The translations under genes and the position numbers were made by a program. The notes under the pieces were generated by a model. That model did not search any database. It saw only the letters and a list, made by a program, of their open reading frames with translations, and was not told the DNA's origin. 64,000 nucleotides of DNA from NCBI RefSeq assembly GCF_003001675.1, contig NZ_PVYW01000022.1:93896-157895 (forward strand). The letters run 5' to 3'. Positions 1-9,205 of the stretch are shown piece by piece. Positions within the stretch are counted from its first letter, which is position 1. Each line of letters begins with the position of its first letter. This DNA is from Cohnella sp. SGD-V74. GTDB lineage: Bacteria > Bacillota > Bacilli > Paenibacillales > Paenibacillaceae.

Positions 1-1365
1 TTGAGCCTGGATGAACTCGTCCAGACGAGCCCGACGCGCCGCCTCCCAGATTTCCTCTTCCTTGGCGTCCAGCTGGCCGTACAGAATGTTCTCGCGAATC
101 GACCCGCTAAACAGGAAGACGTCCTGCTGCACGATGCCGATCTGCCGGCGCAGCGATTCCTGCGTCACGTCGCGGATGTCGACGCCGTCGATGCGGATCG
201 CGCCGCCTTCTACCTCATAGAAACGAGGCAGCAGGCTGCACAGCGTCGTTTTGCCCGCGCCCGAAGGACCGACGAAGGCGATCGTCTCTCCCTTGCGGAT
301 CGTCAGGCTTATGTTCCGCAGCACCTTCTTCTCGCCTTCGTAACCGAAGCTCACCCGATCGTACTCGATGTCGCTGTCGAAAGCGGCGAGCTCGGCCGCG
401 TTCGGAGCGTCGGCCACGTCCGGCGCGGTATCCATTAATTCCGTGTAGCGCTTGAACCCGGCGAAGCCCTGCGGATAATTTTCCACAATGGCGTTGATCT
501 TCTCGATCGGGCGGAAAAACACGTTGGTCAGCAGCAGAAACCCGACGAACTGGCCGTAAGTGAGCTGGCCGTCGATGACGAACCAGGTTCCGCATACCAT
601 GACGAACAGCGTGACGAACCGCATCATCATGTAGCTGATCGAACCGTTTTTGGCGATCAGCTTGTAGGACATCAGCTTCGTCAACCGGAAGCGCCCGTTG
701 TTTTCCCCGAATCTCTCCTCCTCGAACGATTCGTTGGAGAACGCCTTGACGACGCGGATGCCGCCCACGTTGTCCTCGATGCGGGCGTTGAAATCGCCGA
801 TGTCGCGGAACAGCTGGTGGATCGCCTTCGTCATTTTGCCGTTGAAGTACACGACGACCCAGATAATCGCCGGCACGACGATAAACGTCAGCACGGCCAG
901 CTTCCAGTTGATCGCCAGCATCAGCGCGAAGGAACCGGCCAGCGTCATGATCGCAATAAATAAATCCTCAGGCCCGTGATGCGCCATCTCCCCGATCATG
1001 TTCATATCGTTGCTCAGACGCCCGACCAGATGGCCGGTTTTCGTATTGTCGAAAAAGCGAAACGACAGCTTCTGAATATGCGAGAACAGCTTGCGCCGCA
1101 TATCCGTCTCGATATTGATGCCGAGCATATGGCCCCAGTAGTTGACGATGTACATCAGCACCGTGTTCACCGCGTACAACGCCACCAACCCGAGAGAAGC
1201 CCAAATGATCAGATCCCACTTGCCTCCCGGCAGCAGATCGTCGATAAACGCGTTAACGGCCATCGGAAACGCCAGCTCCAGCAATCCGGCAATGATCGCG
1301 CAGCCGAAATCAAGCATGAACAATCCTTTATAAGGACGGTAATAAGCAAAAAAACGCCGAATCAA
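1..1365 (-). CDS. ABC exporter, fused membrane and ATPase domains (partial, C-terminus off the window)
   Basis: Half-type ABC exporter that would work as a dimer in the membrane. The start is TTG at 1365, with AAGGAG about 10 bases upstream; 455 codons lie in the window and the reading frame stays open to base 1. The first 300 or so residues form a six-helix exporter domain. The ATPase domain follows, with Walker A GPSGAGKTT near residue 365 and the Q-loop VQQDVFLFSGSIREN near 420-436. The LSGGQ signature and Walker B would lie outside the window. The opening resembles the YwjA-like group of Bacilli. A Fur box about 40 bases upstream of the start suggests iron-repressed expression. The substrate cannot be read from the sequence; a siderophore or iron-stress-related compound is only a guess. 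Confidence 0.88.
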   Translation of the reverse strand, partial: MIRRFFAYYRPYKGLFMLDFGCAIIAGLLELAFPMAVNAFIDDLLPGGKWDLIIWASLGLVALYAVNTVLMYIVNYWGHMLGINIETDMRRKLFSHIQKLSFRFFDNTKTGHLVGRLSNDMNMIGEMAHHGPEDLFIAIMTLAGSFALMLAINWKLAVLTFIVVPAIIWVVVYFNGKMTKAIHQLFRDIGDFNARIEDNVGGIRVVKAFSNESFEEERFGENNGRFRLTKLMSYKLIAKNGSISYMMMRFVTLFVMVCGTWFVIDGQLTYGQFVGFLLLTNVFFRPIEKINAIVENYPQGFAGFKRYTELMDTAPDVADAPNAAELAAFDSDIEYDRVSFGYEGEKKVLRNISLTIRKGETIAFVGPSGAGKTTLCSLLPRFYEVEGGAIRIDGVDIRDVTQESLRRQIGIVQQDVFLFSGSIRENILYGQLDAKEEEIWEAARRARLDEFIQAQ

Positions 1366-1407
1366 GTTTCCTCTCTCCTTCCAAGCCGCACCGGGCAGCC
1401 TTGCAAT

Positions 1408-1422
1408 CGATAATCATTCTCA
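1408..1422 (-). promoter_or_regulatory. Fur box upstream of the ABC exporter
   Basis: On the minus strand TGAGAATGATTATCG matches the 7-1-7 Fur consensus TGATAATNATTATCA at about 13 of 15 positions. It lies 43 bases upstream of the TTG start of the exporter, a normal operator position. The call is by motif only. Confidence 0.65.
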
Positions 1423-1579
1423 ACGATAACAGTGATTGTAGCAGAAAAGAGAGAGAATGCAAATGGAGCTTTTCCCAAAAGAACATGGACAATAATCGAA
1501 AAGGGCCGCAAATCATAACGATGACGGAGTACGCACAGACAGGTCGCATCGAGAAATCCAAGGACATGCTGCTCCATTC

Positions 1580-1618
1580 AAAAAAAGCCCGGGACCCGCG
1601 AAGATCCCAAGGCTTTTT
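1580..1618 (-). terminator. Rho-independent terminator after the AraC/lipoprotein gene
   Basis: Read on the minus strand, AAAAAGCC-TT-GGGA pairs with TCCC-GG-GGCTTTTTTT, giving a hairpin followed by a run of seven T. It starts 9 bases after the stop codon of the gene ending at 1627. Confidence 0.75.
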
Positions 1619-1626
1619 CGTCTCTC

Positions 1627-3618
1627 TTATTGGGCGGCCGGCTCTCCCAGAATCTTATTCGTCAGCATCTCGATCTGATGCTCGACGGCGATCGGATCGT
1701 CGAAGAACAGATCGTAGTAGGCGATCTTGTGCACCCGATTGTTTTTGACCGCGTCGAGACCTTGCCAGATCTGGCTCTGCTCCAGCTGCTCCAGCGTCTC
1801 GCGCCCCGTACCCTCGGCATCGTACGCCGTCAAAATAATATGAGTGCCCGCAATTTCCGGCAGCTCTTCGAAAGAGACCGCATAGTTCCATGCATCCTTA
1901 TCTTCGAACATCTCCCTGACTTTCTCGGGAGGCTTCACCTGCAGCAGATTGTACAGAACGTCTCCGCCCATGTTGCGGTAACCGTACACTTTCACGTCCT
2001 TCTGGAAAATGCTCAAAATCGTTACGGTCGTGTCCGCAGGGGCTTCGTCCGCCAGACGCTGCTGCGCCTTGGCCAGCTTCTCTTCGAACGAGGAGATCCA
2101 CTTCTCCGCCTCCTCCTGCCTGTTCACCAGTTCCCCGAGCACGCGCATCTTGTCGATCAAGCCGTTGTTCAGCTTCAGCAGCACGGAAGGGGCGATCTTG
2201 GAATATTCCTTGTAGCTGTCGTCCCACGTGGAGATAATCAGGTCCGGCTCCATCTCGATAATCTGCTCCGTCGATTCGGCGAACCCTTCCGTCCCCTCCG
2301 CTCCTACGTATGGATACTCGCTGAGCAAATACTCCGGATAACCGACGGGCCTTACGCCAAGCGCCAGCAGCTCCCCGTAATACCAATCCGCCACGATGCG
2401 CTGCGGCTCGGCCGGCACGACCGTCTTGCCGGCGGCGTGCTCGAACTCTTTGGCAGCGGCCTGCTGCGTTGCGGCGGCCTGGCTCGGCGGCGCGCTCTCC
2501 GGCGAACTCGAAGCCGAGCTCGCGCCTGCGGCGCTCGAAGACGGCGACGGCGACGCGGACGGCGCGGAAGAACAGGCCGACAGCATCAGCATCAGGCTGA
2601 GCGCGGCGGCCGCCACCAAGGTCTTGCTTCTATTTGTTCCGTACATCGAGTACTCCCCTTTTCTTGACGAGTGATCCAGCTTCGCTAGTCCTCTATCAGA
2701 ATAAGGGAACTCCGCGCCATAGCCCATGTCAGCATCGCGCAATCGGATTGAACTTATTTTCCTGCAGTCGCCCGGTGTCATCTTGTAATGGCTTTTGAAC
2801 ATTTTGATCAGATTGAACTCGTCGGAAAAGCCGCAGCTCCAGGCGATCTCCCGCAGCGTAGCGTCCGTGCTCAGCAGATGCGTTCGGGCGGCCTCCACCC
2901 GCTTGCGGATCAAATACTCCTGCGGGCTGAACCGCTCCTGCTTCTTGAACAGCCGACTCAGATGGCCGGCGCTGACGTGGAACATCTCGGCCATCGACTG
3001 CAGCGATACCGACTCGTGATAGTGGCCGTCGATATAATGCTTGACGAGCGCCACGATATCGGGCTGCAGCACGTGCACGTCTCCCTGCTCCAATTCCTCG
3101 TAAATCTCGTAGACGAGCCGGTAGAAAGCGGCCTTGCCGAAGAAGCGCTGCAACGGGGCCGGACCCGACCAGCGCTCGTGCATTTTCCGCAGCTGCTCCA
3201 CGAAAAAAATCGGATTCCGCGGCGCGAAGCCGTACAGCTCCCGAAACGGATTCACGATGCCGAGCAGGCGCCTCAGCTCCGTCTTGTAGAACGGCGGCTC
3301 CTCCGCTTTGTAATAGAGCGCGTAGCAGTCGCAGCTCTCGCCGGTAGGCCGGATGGACAGCCGCGTCCCCTTGCCGCCGTGGAAGAGGCCGAATCGCTCC
3401 ACGCTGTACAGCGAGTCGTTGAGCCTCACTTCCGCCGGGCCGCCGTACGAACAGACGAACATGCTGCTCGGCATCCGGTACTCGTTAATCGGCTCTCCAG
3501 CCTCGACCGCCCAGTGGCGGATATCCGCTATCGTAATGGAAGATTGCAGCCACACTTGAACCGCCTTGGCCAGTGCCTCCTTGTCTTGCATTGTGTCAAC
3601 CGGGTTTCTCTCAATCAA
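1627..3618 (-). CDS. AraC-family regulator joined in frame to a FecB-type siderophore-binding lipoprotein
   Basis: One open frame of 663 codons. Residues 1-170 look like an AraC ligand-sensing region. About 200-295 is a two-helix-turn-helix AraC domain (MAEMFHVSAGHLSRLFKK, then IAWSCGFSDEFNLIKMF). After a 30-residue linker comes Met325, preceded by AAGGGGAG at a spacing of 7 and followed by a lipoprotein signal peptide (LVAAAALSLMLMLSAC), a Ser/Ala/Pro-rich spacer and a periplasmic-binding fold typical of ferric-siderophore binding proteins (about 390-663). It may be two proteins translated from one frame (324 residues and a 339-residue lipoprotein starting at 2646), or a single membrane-spanning sensor. 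B. subtilis Btr/YbbB also joins AraC and a siderophore-binding domain, but as a soluble protein. A Fur box lies upstream. No permease gene is adjacent. Confidence 0.85.
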   Translation of the reverse strand: MIERNPVDTMQDKEALAKAVQVWLQSSITIADIRHWAVEAGEPINEYRMPSSMFVCSYGGPAEVRLNDSLYSVERFGLFHGGKGTRLSIRPTGESCDCYALYYKAEEPPFYKTELRRLLGIVNPFRELYGFAPRNPIFFVEQLRKMHERWSGPAPLQRFFGKAAFYRLVYEIYEELEQGDVHVLQPDIVALVKHYIDGHYHESVSLQSMAEMFHVSAGHLSRLFKKQERFSPQEYLIRKRVEAARTHLLSTDATLREIAWSCGFSDEFNLIKMFKSHYKMTPGDCRKISSIRLRDADMGYGAEFPYSDRGLAKLDHSSRKGEYSMYGTNRSKTLVAAAALSLMLMLSACSSAPSASPSPSSSAAGASSASSSPESAPPSQAAATQQAAAKEFEHAAGKTVVPAEPQRIVADWYYGELLALGVRPVGYPEYLLSEYPYVGAEGTEGFAESTEQIIEMEPDLIISTWDDSYKEYSKIAPSVLLKLNNGLIDKMRVLGELVNRQEEAEKWISSFEEKLAKAQQRLADEAPADTTVTILSIFQKDVKVYGYRNMGGDVLYNLLQVKPPEKVREMFEDKDAWNYAVSFEELPEIAGTHIILTAYDAEGTGRETLEQLEQSQIWQGLDAVKNNRVHKIAYYDLFFDDPIAVEHQIEMLTNKILGEPAAQ

Positions 3619-3706
3619 TTCCGCTCGCTCCTTCGCAAGGCCGAATGGCTGCCTCCGATAAAGAGAGGAGACGAATCGGCATGCTTCGACGTAAGCTGAT
3701 TATAAT

Positions 3707-3721
3707 TGAGATTGATTCTCA
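3707..3721 (-). promoter_or_regulatory. Fur box upstream of the AraC/lipoprotein gene
   Basis: TGAGAATCAATCTCA on the minus strand matches the Fur 7-1-7 consensus at 12 of 15 positions, with an overlapping second half-match (TGACAATGAGAATCA). It lies about 90 bases upstream of the start at 3618. Confidence 0.6.
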
Positions 3722-3769
3722 TTGTCAAAAATTAAACGGTTCCGTCTGCGTGTTGCATATCCGCGGCCT

Positions 3770-5098
3770 TCACGCCCGGTCCAAACAAAGAATCCAATCG
3801 CCCCCCCTGCCGCTCGAAGGCGGACGGAAGCGCAGAATGCCGCTGCCGGCGACCTCTCCGATCGGGCTCGACGCGCCGGTGCGCGGGCAGAACCAGGCAG
3901 CTTGCAGGCGGTCTTCGCCAATCCGCGATACATCCGCTTGGACCGGTAGTCCGTTCGGGCAATAGATGATCCCGTAGCCCGGACCTCTTGCGGCCGTCAT
4001 ATAATTGGAACCGGAATAATTATTCGCGATTAAGCTCTGGTCCGGCTCTCTCCCGTTCATGTCTCTGGATTCGAACAGCGATCGCAGATGGCGCATTTGC
4101 TCGGCTCCGGGGCGTCTCAGCGCATCTTTCCAGCTCATAATGAAGGATTCGCCCGATCCGGCGAATGCGTCGGTCCCGTTCGTCTCGTCGTACATCGACC
4201 AGACCGAATGATGACCGTACGTGTGGCCGAACCCGCCGGCCAGCACCGCATAATAGGCGGCTTTACGCACGTCGGCTTCGTCGAAGTAGCCGTTATTGCT
4301 GTCGAAGCCCCGCGGAATATCCTCATAACAAGGCTCGGCGTCCAACGTCGGCTTGGCGGGCAGCCTGGCGTAATCCTCCTGCACCAGCTTGTAGTTCGTC
4401 CTTTCCCCCAAGCTATGCGAGGATTGAATCATATTGAAGTCCAGCCACGGCTCCTGGTGCACGTGCAGCGAAGACGACACTCCGCCATTAGGATGGAAGG
4501 TGATCAGATGTCCTCCCTCATCCCCTTCTTTTAATCCGCGCGCCAGTTCATTCGTGATTTCAAAATGAAGCCGGTTGTGCAAGGGGCGGTCCCCGCCCAG
4601 CACCCAAACGATGTTGGCGTCATTCCTGTATCGCGACCCGAGCCACTTGCCGTAGGCATAAGCGTTGTCCGGAGTGAATATTTCCGGTCCCTTGCCCCAC
4701 ATCCGGTTGAACTTATCCCCCCACGTCGGCAGCAGCGCGATGTAGATGCCGACTTCCGCCGCCGTCCGCACGATGTAATCGACGTGATCCCAATAGGAAT
4801 AATCGCCGGCCGTGTCCGGCGACGCCGGGTCGATGCGACCGTCCGGATGAATCGCGAGCGGCTTGCGGCCGTATGCGTTGCCCGTCGTCGCGCCTTCGAA
4901 CTCAGCCAAGGCGACGGCCTGCACCACATTGAACGACTGCTCCGCCCGCGTCCGCAAGTACCGCTCGGCATCCTCGCGGTTCAGCTTGTGAAACAACTCC
5001 CATGCGGTATCGCCGAGCCAGAAAAACGGAGTTCCATCCTCCTTCTCCAATCCCCGCCGATTGGCGTTTACCCGCAGCCGCGGCATGATATCGCTCAT
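3770..5098 (-). CDS. GH140-type (DUF4038) apiosidase, cytoplasmic
   Basis: 442 residues. The N-terminal three quarters show the DUF4038/GH140 TIM-barrel pattern, opening with LRVNANRRGLEKEDGTPFF and WLGDTAWELFHKL. A short C-terminal beta domain of the putative collagen-binding type follows from about residue 350. The founding GH140 enzyme releases D-apiose from rhamnogalacturonan II. No signal peptide is visible, so the enzyme should act on glycans already imported. The start has GGGGG at a spacing of 7. It is the last gene of the minus-strand apiose operon, 12 bases after the GntR gene. The family call is firm; apiose specificity is inferred from the pathway genes beside it. Confidence 0.82.
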   Translation of the reverse strand: MSDIMPRLRVNANRRGLEKEDGTPFFWLGDTAWELFHKLNREDAERYLRTRAEQSFNVVQAVALAEFEGATTGNAYGRKPLAIHPDGRIDPASPDTAGDYSYWDHVDYIVRTAAEVGIYIALLPTWGDKFNRMWGKGPEIFTPDNAYAYGKWLGSRYRNDANIVWVLGGDRPLHNRLHFEITNELARGLKEGDEGGHLITFHPNGGVSSSLHVHQEPWLDFNMIQSSHSLGERTNYKLVQEDYARLPAKPTLDAEPCYEDIPRGFDSNNGYFDEADVRKAAYYAVLAGGFGHTYGHHSVWSMYDETNGTDAFAGSGESFIMSWKDALRRPGAEQMRHLRSLFESRDMNGREPDQSLIANNYSGSNYMTAARGPGYGIIYCPNGLPVQADVSRIGEDRLQAAWFCPRTGASSPIGEVAGSGILRFRPPSSGRGGDWILCLDRA

Positions 5099-5110
5099 TC
5101 CGTTTCCCCC

Positions 5111-5761
5111 TTAAGTCGTCAGAATGCCTTTGCCGAATGCCAAATGCTCCTGAATCAGCCTCTTGCACGTTTCGATGTCTCCCTCGATCAGAGAGCGGGC
5201 GATCTCCCGATGATCCTCGTACGCGGCGCTCATCCGGTTCGGCACCCGGCGTATGACGCGGAGAGCGAATCGATAAAGGTGCGCCTGGTACATCGTCATG
5301 ACGGAATGAATCTCGGCATTTCCGGAAAATCGGCTCAGCAGCAGATGAAAATCGGAATCCGCTTTCGTAAACCCCGGCTCGTTCCCTTCGTCGGCCATTT
5401 GCTTCTGCTCTGCCAAATTGCGTTCGAGCATGTCAATATCGCTCTTCTTCAATCGGCCGGCAACTTGATCGCAGACGTACAATTCCAGCGCAACGCGCAA
5501 TTCGAAAATATCCCTTACTTTGTCGTGCGACAGCTCCTTGACGATTATTCCTTGCTTGGGGGACACTTGAACGAATCCCTCGGCCTCCAACCGGTCCAGC
5601 GCGGATTTGATCGGCGTTTTGCTCATGCCCAGAAAATCGATCAGCTTGCTCTCCGACAAAAATTGCCCCGGCTCGAACGTCTCGTTCAGAATCGCCTCGT
5701 GAATGAGACGATAAGCTTTTTCTTTCAATAATTCGGTCGGCTGCGACGTCTTAGTACGCAC
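5111..5761 (-). CDS. GntR-family (FCD-type) transcriptional regulator of the apiose locus
   Basis: 216 residues: a winged helix at about 10-78 (SESKLIDFLGMSKTPIKSAL, then LEAEGFVQVSPKQGIIVKEL) followed by an all-helical FCD ligand-binding domain (about 85-210) with metal-ligand-type Asp and His positions in FTKADSDFHLLLSRFSGN and YEDHREIARSLIEGD. FCD regulators usually bind a sugar-acid intermediate and release a repressed operon. Here the ligand may be apionate or a later intermediate (inference). The start is GTG at 5761 with only a weak ribosome site. It is co-oriented with the catabolic genes and separated from apsD by 60 bases, so it could have its own promoter. Confidence 0.88.
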   Translation of the reverse strand: MRTKTSQPTELLKEKAYRLIHEAILNETFEPGQFLSESKLIDFLGMSKTPIKSALDRLEAEGFVQVSPKQGIIVKELSHDKVRDIFELRVALELYVCDQVAGRLKKSDIDMLERNLAEQKQMADEGNEPGFTKADSDFHLLLSRFSGNAEIHSVMTMYQAHLYRFALRVIRRVPNRMSAAYEDHREIARSLIEGDIETCKRLIQEHLAFGKGILTT

Positions 5762-5821
5762 TCGGTATCATCCATTCTTCAGCGATATGATGTTTCATTC
5801 TAGGGAATCGTCGGAGCAACT

Positions 5822-6892
5822 TCAAGGCGCATCTACGGAAAGCCTGCCGACAGGGTCGTGCACGACTTCCCGGCGCTCCGCGCTCCTGTACACCGAGAAA
5901 ATCAGATTCATCGTCTTCAAATTGTCTTCGCCGCTTGTCTGAAACGGCCTATCGGCGTTCAAGCAGTCGATGAAGTGCGACTGCAGCCGGTAATGGCTCT
6001 CCGCATGATCGAGCTCGGTTCGCTCGGCAAGCGTCGTCTCTACGCCGCCGGCGTCGATCAGCGAGATTCTGCCGCTGGCATATAATTTCAGCGTGCCCCG
6101 ATCTCCCTCGATCGCGATTTGCTCCCGATGCTCGGCCTGCACTTGCCGGTCGGGCGGTCCGTCCAGCTCGCGGCGAGTCGCCCAACTCATGTCCATAACG
6201 ACGTAGGCGTCCTCATATCCGAGCGTGACGATCCCGGAGTCTTCGCCGGCAATGTACGGGCTGACGCGCAGCGTCTCCGCGTACAAACGCTCCGGATCGC
6301 CGAAGAAAAACCGCATCGTATCGAACCAGTGCGCGCCCATCTCGTAGAAAAGCAGGCGAGGCATCTCGCGGAAGAACGGCTGCGGCAGCGATGTCCCCGG
6401 CGCCATTCGCGGCGTATAGTAGTCCGTGTGGATATAACGGCCGACCCTGATCCGGCCGAGCGTCCCCTCGTCCAGCACTCGCTTGATCATCTGATTCGGC
6501 TGCAGCCATCGCCAGTTTTCGGTCACCATCAGCCTGACGCCGCATTCCCGGGCCACTCTCACCATTTCTTCGGCTTCTTCCGGCGAGACGGCGAACGGCT
6601 TCTGGCATAAAATATGCTTGCCCGCCCGCGCCGCCCGGGTGACAAGCTCCAGATGCGTCTCCGGCCCGGTGGCAATGTCGATAATATGCAAGTCGTCTCT
6701 CGCGAAGAAGGCTTCCGCATCCGTATACAGCTGTTCCGGGGGAATGCCGAATTCCAGCCCCCGCTGCTCCAGCTTGCCGCGGCTCCTGTTGCATAAGGCG
6801 GCAATTTCTACGCCCGGGATCCTTCTCCAAGCATTCAGATGGTTAACCGACCAATACCCGGTGCCGATCAATCCGACTTTCCACATGGTCAT
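5822..6892 (-). CDS. apsD: Gfo/Idh/MocA oxidoreductase, probable D-apiose dehydrogenase
   Basis: 356 residues. An N-terminal Rossmann fold carries VGLIGTGYWSVNHLNAW, followed by the family's active-site lysine in CQKPFAVSPEEAEEM (QKP in place of the commoner EKP). The C-terminal domain carries the conserved EMGAHWFDTMRFF. ApsD of the known D-apiose pathways belongs to this family and oxidises D-apiose to D-apionolactone with NAD. The family alone does not fix the substrate; the neighbours ApnL, ApnO, OiaK and OiaX do. The start lies 12 bases after the apnO stop, with GAGAGG as the ribosome site, which indicates co-transcription. Confidence 0.8.
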   Translation of the reverse strand: MTMWKVGLIGTGYWSVNHLNAWRRIPGVEIAALCNRSRGKLEQRGLEFGIPPEQLYTDAEAFFARDDLHIIDIATGPETHLELVTRAARAGKHILCQKPFAVSPEEAEEMVRVARECGVRLMVTENWRWLQPNQMIKRVLDEGTLGRIRVGRYIHTDYYTPRMAPGTSLPQPFFREMPRLLFYEMGAHWFDTMRFFFGDPERLYAETLRVSPYIAGEDSGIVTLGYEDAYVVMDMSWATRRELDGPPDRQVQAEHREQIAIEGDRGTLKLYASGRISLIDAGGVETTLAERTELDHAESHYRLQSHFIDCLNADRPFQTSGEDNLKTMNLIFSVYRSAERREVVHDPVGRLSVDAP

Positions 6893-6904
6893 CGCCGCCT
6901 CTCG

Positions 6905-7759
6905 TTAGCCCTTGTCCGCATTCAGCTTTGCCGGATGCAGCATGACCTCGATCTGCTCTCGGACGCTGTCCGGATCGAACAATCGCTCCCAGCCTTCCTT
7001 CAGCCAATAACGGCGGCCGTATTCCATCGCGACGAGGCAGGCGTCCGAGAACGGGTTGCTCGCCTCGCCGAAAGCGATCGCCAGCTCGATCTGGAGATGT
7101 CCCAGCATGAAATCTCTGGCCGCTTCGGACGGAACCCCGCGCCGAACCGCTTCTTCCATCGCCTGCCTCAGGAACATGGCGGCTGCCGCGCCGATCGTCT
7201 CGGCCATCGTTGGCTCCAGGATCGCCATCTGCTCCACGGTTATGCGATGGATGCGCATGACCGGCGCGTACATGGCGCGAACGATGCTTTCCCCCGCTTC
7301 ATAGTCCGCTTCCGGTCCTTGCATCAAGGCGCATACAACGGCCTGTTTCGCATGAATGCCGCCGAAGTAGTCCCGGCGCGCGGCCGGCTCCGTCTCGTCG
7401 TTGAAGATCGGCGGGTGGCAGGGATGCGCCACGAAATAGACGACATCGCCGCGCGGCGGCAAGTGTCCCATATACGCGGCGGCGGGATCGAGCACGATCA
7501 GCATCGCTCCCGGCTTCATGATCGGAACGATCTCATGCGACACTTGCCCGATCACGACGTCCGGAACGGCCAGTATGACCGCGTCCGCGGATTGGACCGC
7601 CTCCGTCTGAGAAGTTGCCGATAAGCCGCGCTGCCGTAACTGCTCCAAGCCCCGATCGCTGACTTCCACGTATTTCATGTCATAAGACGTTTTCTGCAAA
7701 TTGTCGGCAATTCTGCAGCCCATTTTGCCGCCGGCGCCGATTAGTGCAACGATTGCCAT
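6905..7759 (-). CDS. apnO: Probable D-apionate oxidoisomerase
   Basis: 284 residues with an N-terminal NAD-binding motif (VALIGAGGKMGCRIADNL) and a helical C-terminal domain like the phosphogluconate dehydrogenase/ketol-acid reductoisomerase group. ApnO converts D-apionate to 3-oxo-isoapionate by oxidation with rearrangement of the carbon skeleton. The ATG at 7759 was chosen over the one six bases upstream because AAGGAG then sits at a spacing of 9 rather than 3. It lies between the genes for the dehydrogenase and the kinase of the same route, with short gaps, so it is very likely part of one operon. Confidence 0.8.
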   Translation of the reverse strand: MAIVALIGAGGKMGCRIADNLQKTSYDMKYVEVSDRGLEQLRQRGLSATSQTEAVQSADAVILAVPDVVIGQVSHEIVPIMKPGAMLIVLDPAAAYMGHLPPRGDVVYFVAHPCHPPIFNDETEPAARRDYFGGIHAKQAVVCALMQGPEADYEAGESIVRAMYAPVMRIHRITVEQMAILEPTMAETIGAAAAMFLRQAMEEAVRRGVPSEAARDFMLGHLQIELAIAFGEASNPFSDACLVAMEYGRRYWLKEGWERLFDPDSVREQIEVMLHPAKLNADKG

Positions 7760-7815
7760 CGTCATTCGCTCCTTATTTTGTAGAGTGCGGGGCAGCTGTT
7801 CGCCGACCTCGCTCG

Positions 7816-9204
7816 TTATCGCCCTTCCAATACGCGCGTGAAATAATCCGTCTGCCCGACCTGTCCGCCCTTAAGCGCAATCTCGATCCCGTCGAAGGCC
7901 GGATCTTCGGAATAGCCTCGGCACAGCGGGCCGCCCGGGGCCAGCGGCATCGCGGTTTCCAGCGCATAGATGCCGAGCTCGCGCGTCACATACCCCGACG
8001 TATCGCCTCCGGCCACCAGCACGCGAGTCAGCTTGTTCGCCGCCGCGACCTCTCGCGCAAGCCGCCCAAGCTGTTCGCCAATCAGTTGTCCCGCGTTCGC
8101 CGCGGGAGTACCGTCGCTTCCGCCCGATTCGAGCCGCTGTCTGGTCTCCCGAATCGCGATGTCCTCCGAACCCAGCGCCGTATACAAGAGCGGGCTGCGA
8201 TTGTGCCGCAAAATCTCGTTCGCCCGTTCCGCCAGCCTGCTGCGCTCTTGTTCCGCTTCCGCTCGGTCGACCAGTCTCTCCGCATGGACAGGCACGCCGA
8301 CGAAGCCATGCTCGATCGCATGCCTGATCTGCGATTCGGTCACCGGAGAACAGCTGCCCGACACGGCGAGCAGCCGGTCGACGGGGCCTCTTGGCTCCAG
8401 CTCGTTCTGCGGAGCCGTCCCCGTCAGCCCAAGCTCCCGCCAGTGAGCGGCCAGTGCGTACTCGACACCCGAAGAACCGACGACAAACCGGGCTTCTCCC
8501 CGATCGGCCGCTTCCCATATCAATTCGCCCGCCCGCTTCAGCCGTTCCTCGTCCAGCACGTCGTACAGCAGCACGTCCGGCGAGCCGGACATTCTCGCGG
8601 CCAGCCGCTCCCTGACGCGATGAAGATCGCCCGACAGGTCGAGAATATCCATCAACCCGACGGATTTGTTCGTCTGCCGGGACAGATGGACGCGCAAATC
8701 GGCTTCGTCCATCGGGGTAACCGGGTGGCGGGACATCGTCGGATGCCGATCGAGTCGATGTATCGCATCGTCGGCGCAGGCATAATGGTTGCCGAACACC
8801 GTGTACCGCCGCAATTGCGGGACGCCGACAAGCAGCGGCACGTACCGCTGCCCGGGCCAGACGCTTGCCGCCAGATCGATGGCTTGGCCGATGCTTCCGA
8901 TCTTGGGCGAAGAGTCGAAGGTGGAGCAGATCTTGTAATGCACGATTGGGGTCGGGATGTCCCGCAATCGCTCTAATACCGGCCGCAGCTCCCGCTCCAG
9001 CTCGTCAGTTGCCAAGGATCTGCTCACTCCCGCCACTCCGAAGGCCCGAATGTCCGCAAACTTGTCCGCGAGCAGTTCAGTGGTCGGAGGCTGCAGAAAC
9101 AGCACGGTCGGCACGCCGCTTAGCGCCAGCGCCTCCATCACATCGGTCGACCCTGTAAAATCGTCGCCGTAGAACGACAGCAGCAACCTCGAATCGCGTT
9201 CCAT
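7816..9204 (-). CDS. oiaK: Four-carbon acid sugar kinase family (DUF1537), probable 3-oxo-isoapionate kinase
   Basis: 462 residues. The N-terminal substrate domain opens with LLLSFYGDDFTGSTDVMEAL, the signature of DUF1537 kinases. The C-terminal nucleotide-binding domain has the glycine-rich VLVAGGDTSGYVTRELGIYA at about 385-405. The predicted reaction is ATP-dependent phosphorylation of 3-oxo-isoapionate at O4. Other members act on erythronate, threonate or related acids. The RuBisCO-like gene ending one base before this start supports OiaK. The start at 9204 has AAGGAGG overlapping the end of oiaX. Confidence 0.82.
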   Translation of the reverse strand: MERDSRLLLSFYGDDFTGSTDVMEALALSGVPTVLFLQPPTTELLADKFADIRAFGVAGVSRSLATDELERELRPVLERLRDIPTPIVHYKICSTFDSSPKIGSIGQAIDLAASVWPGQRYVPLLVGVPQLRRYTVFGNHYACADDAIHRLDRHPTMSRHPVTPMDEADLRVHLSRQTNKSVGLMDILDLSGDLHRVRERLAARMSGSPDVLLYDVLDEERLKRAGELIWEAADRGEARFVVGSSGVEYALAAHWRELGLTGTAPQNELEPRGPVDRLLAVSGSCSPVTESQIRHAIEHGFVGVPVHAERLVDRAEAEQERSRLAERANEILRHNRSPLLYTALGSEDIAIRETRQRLESGGSDGTPAANAGQLIGEQLGRLAREVAAANKLTRVLVAGGDTSGYVTRELGIYALETAMPLAPGGPLCRGYSEDPAFDGIEIALKGGQVGQTDYFTRVLEGR

Positions 9205-9205
9205 C

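Noticed and set aside
1..438. A plus-strand gene at the left edge
   Set aside because: It lies antisense to the ATPase domain of the exporter, which has clear family motifs on the minus strand.
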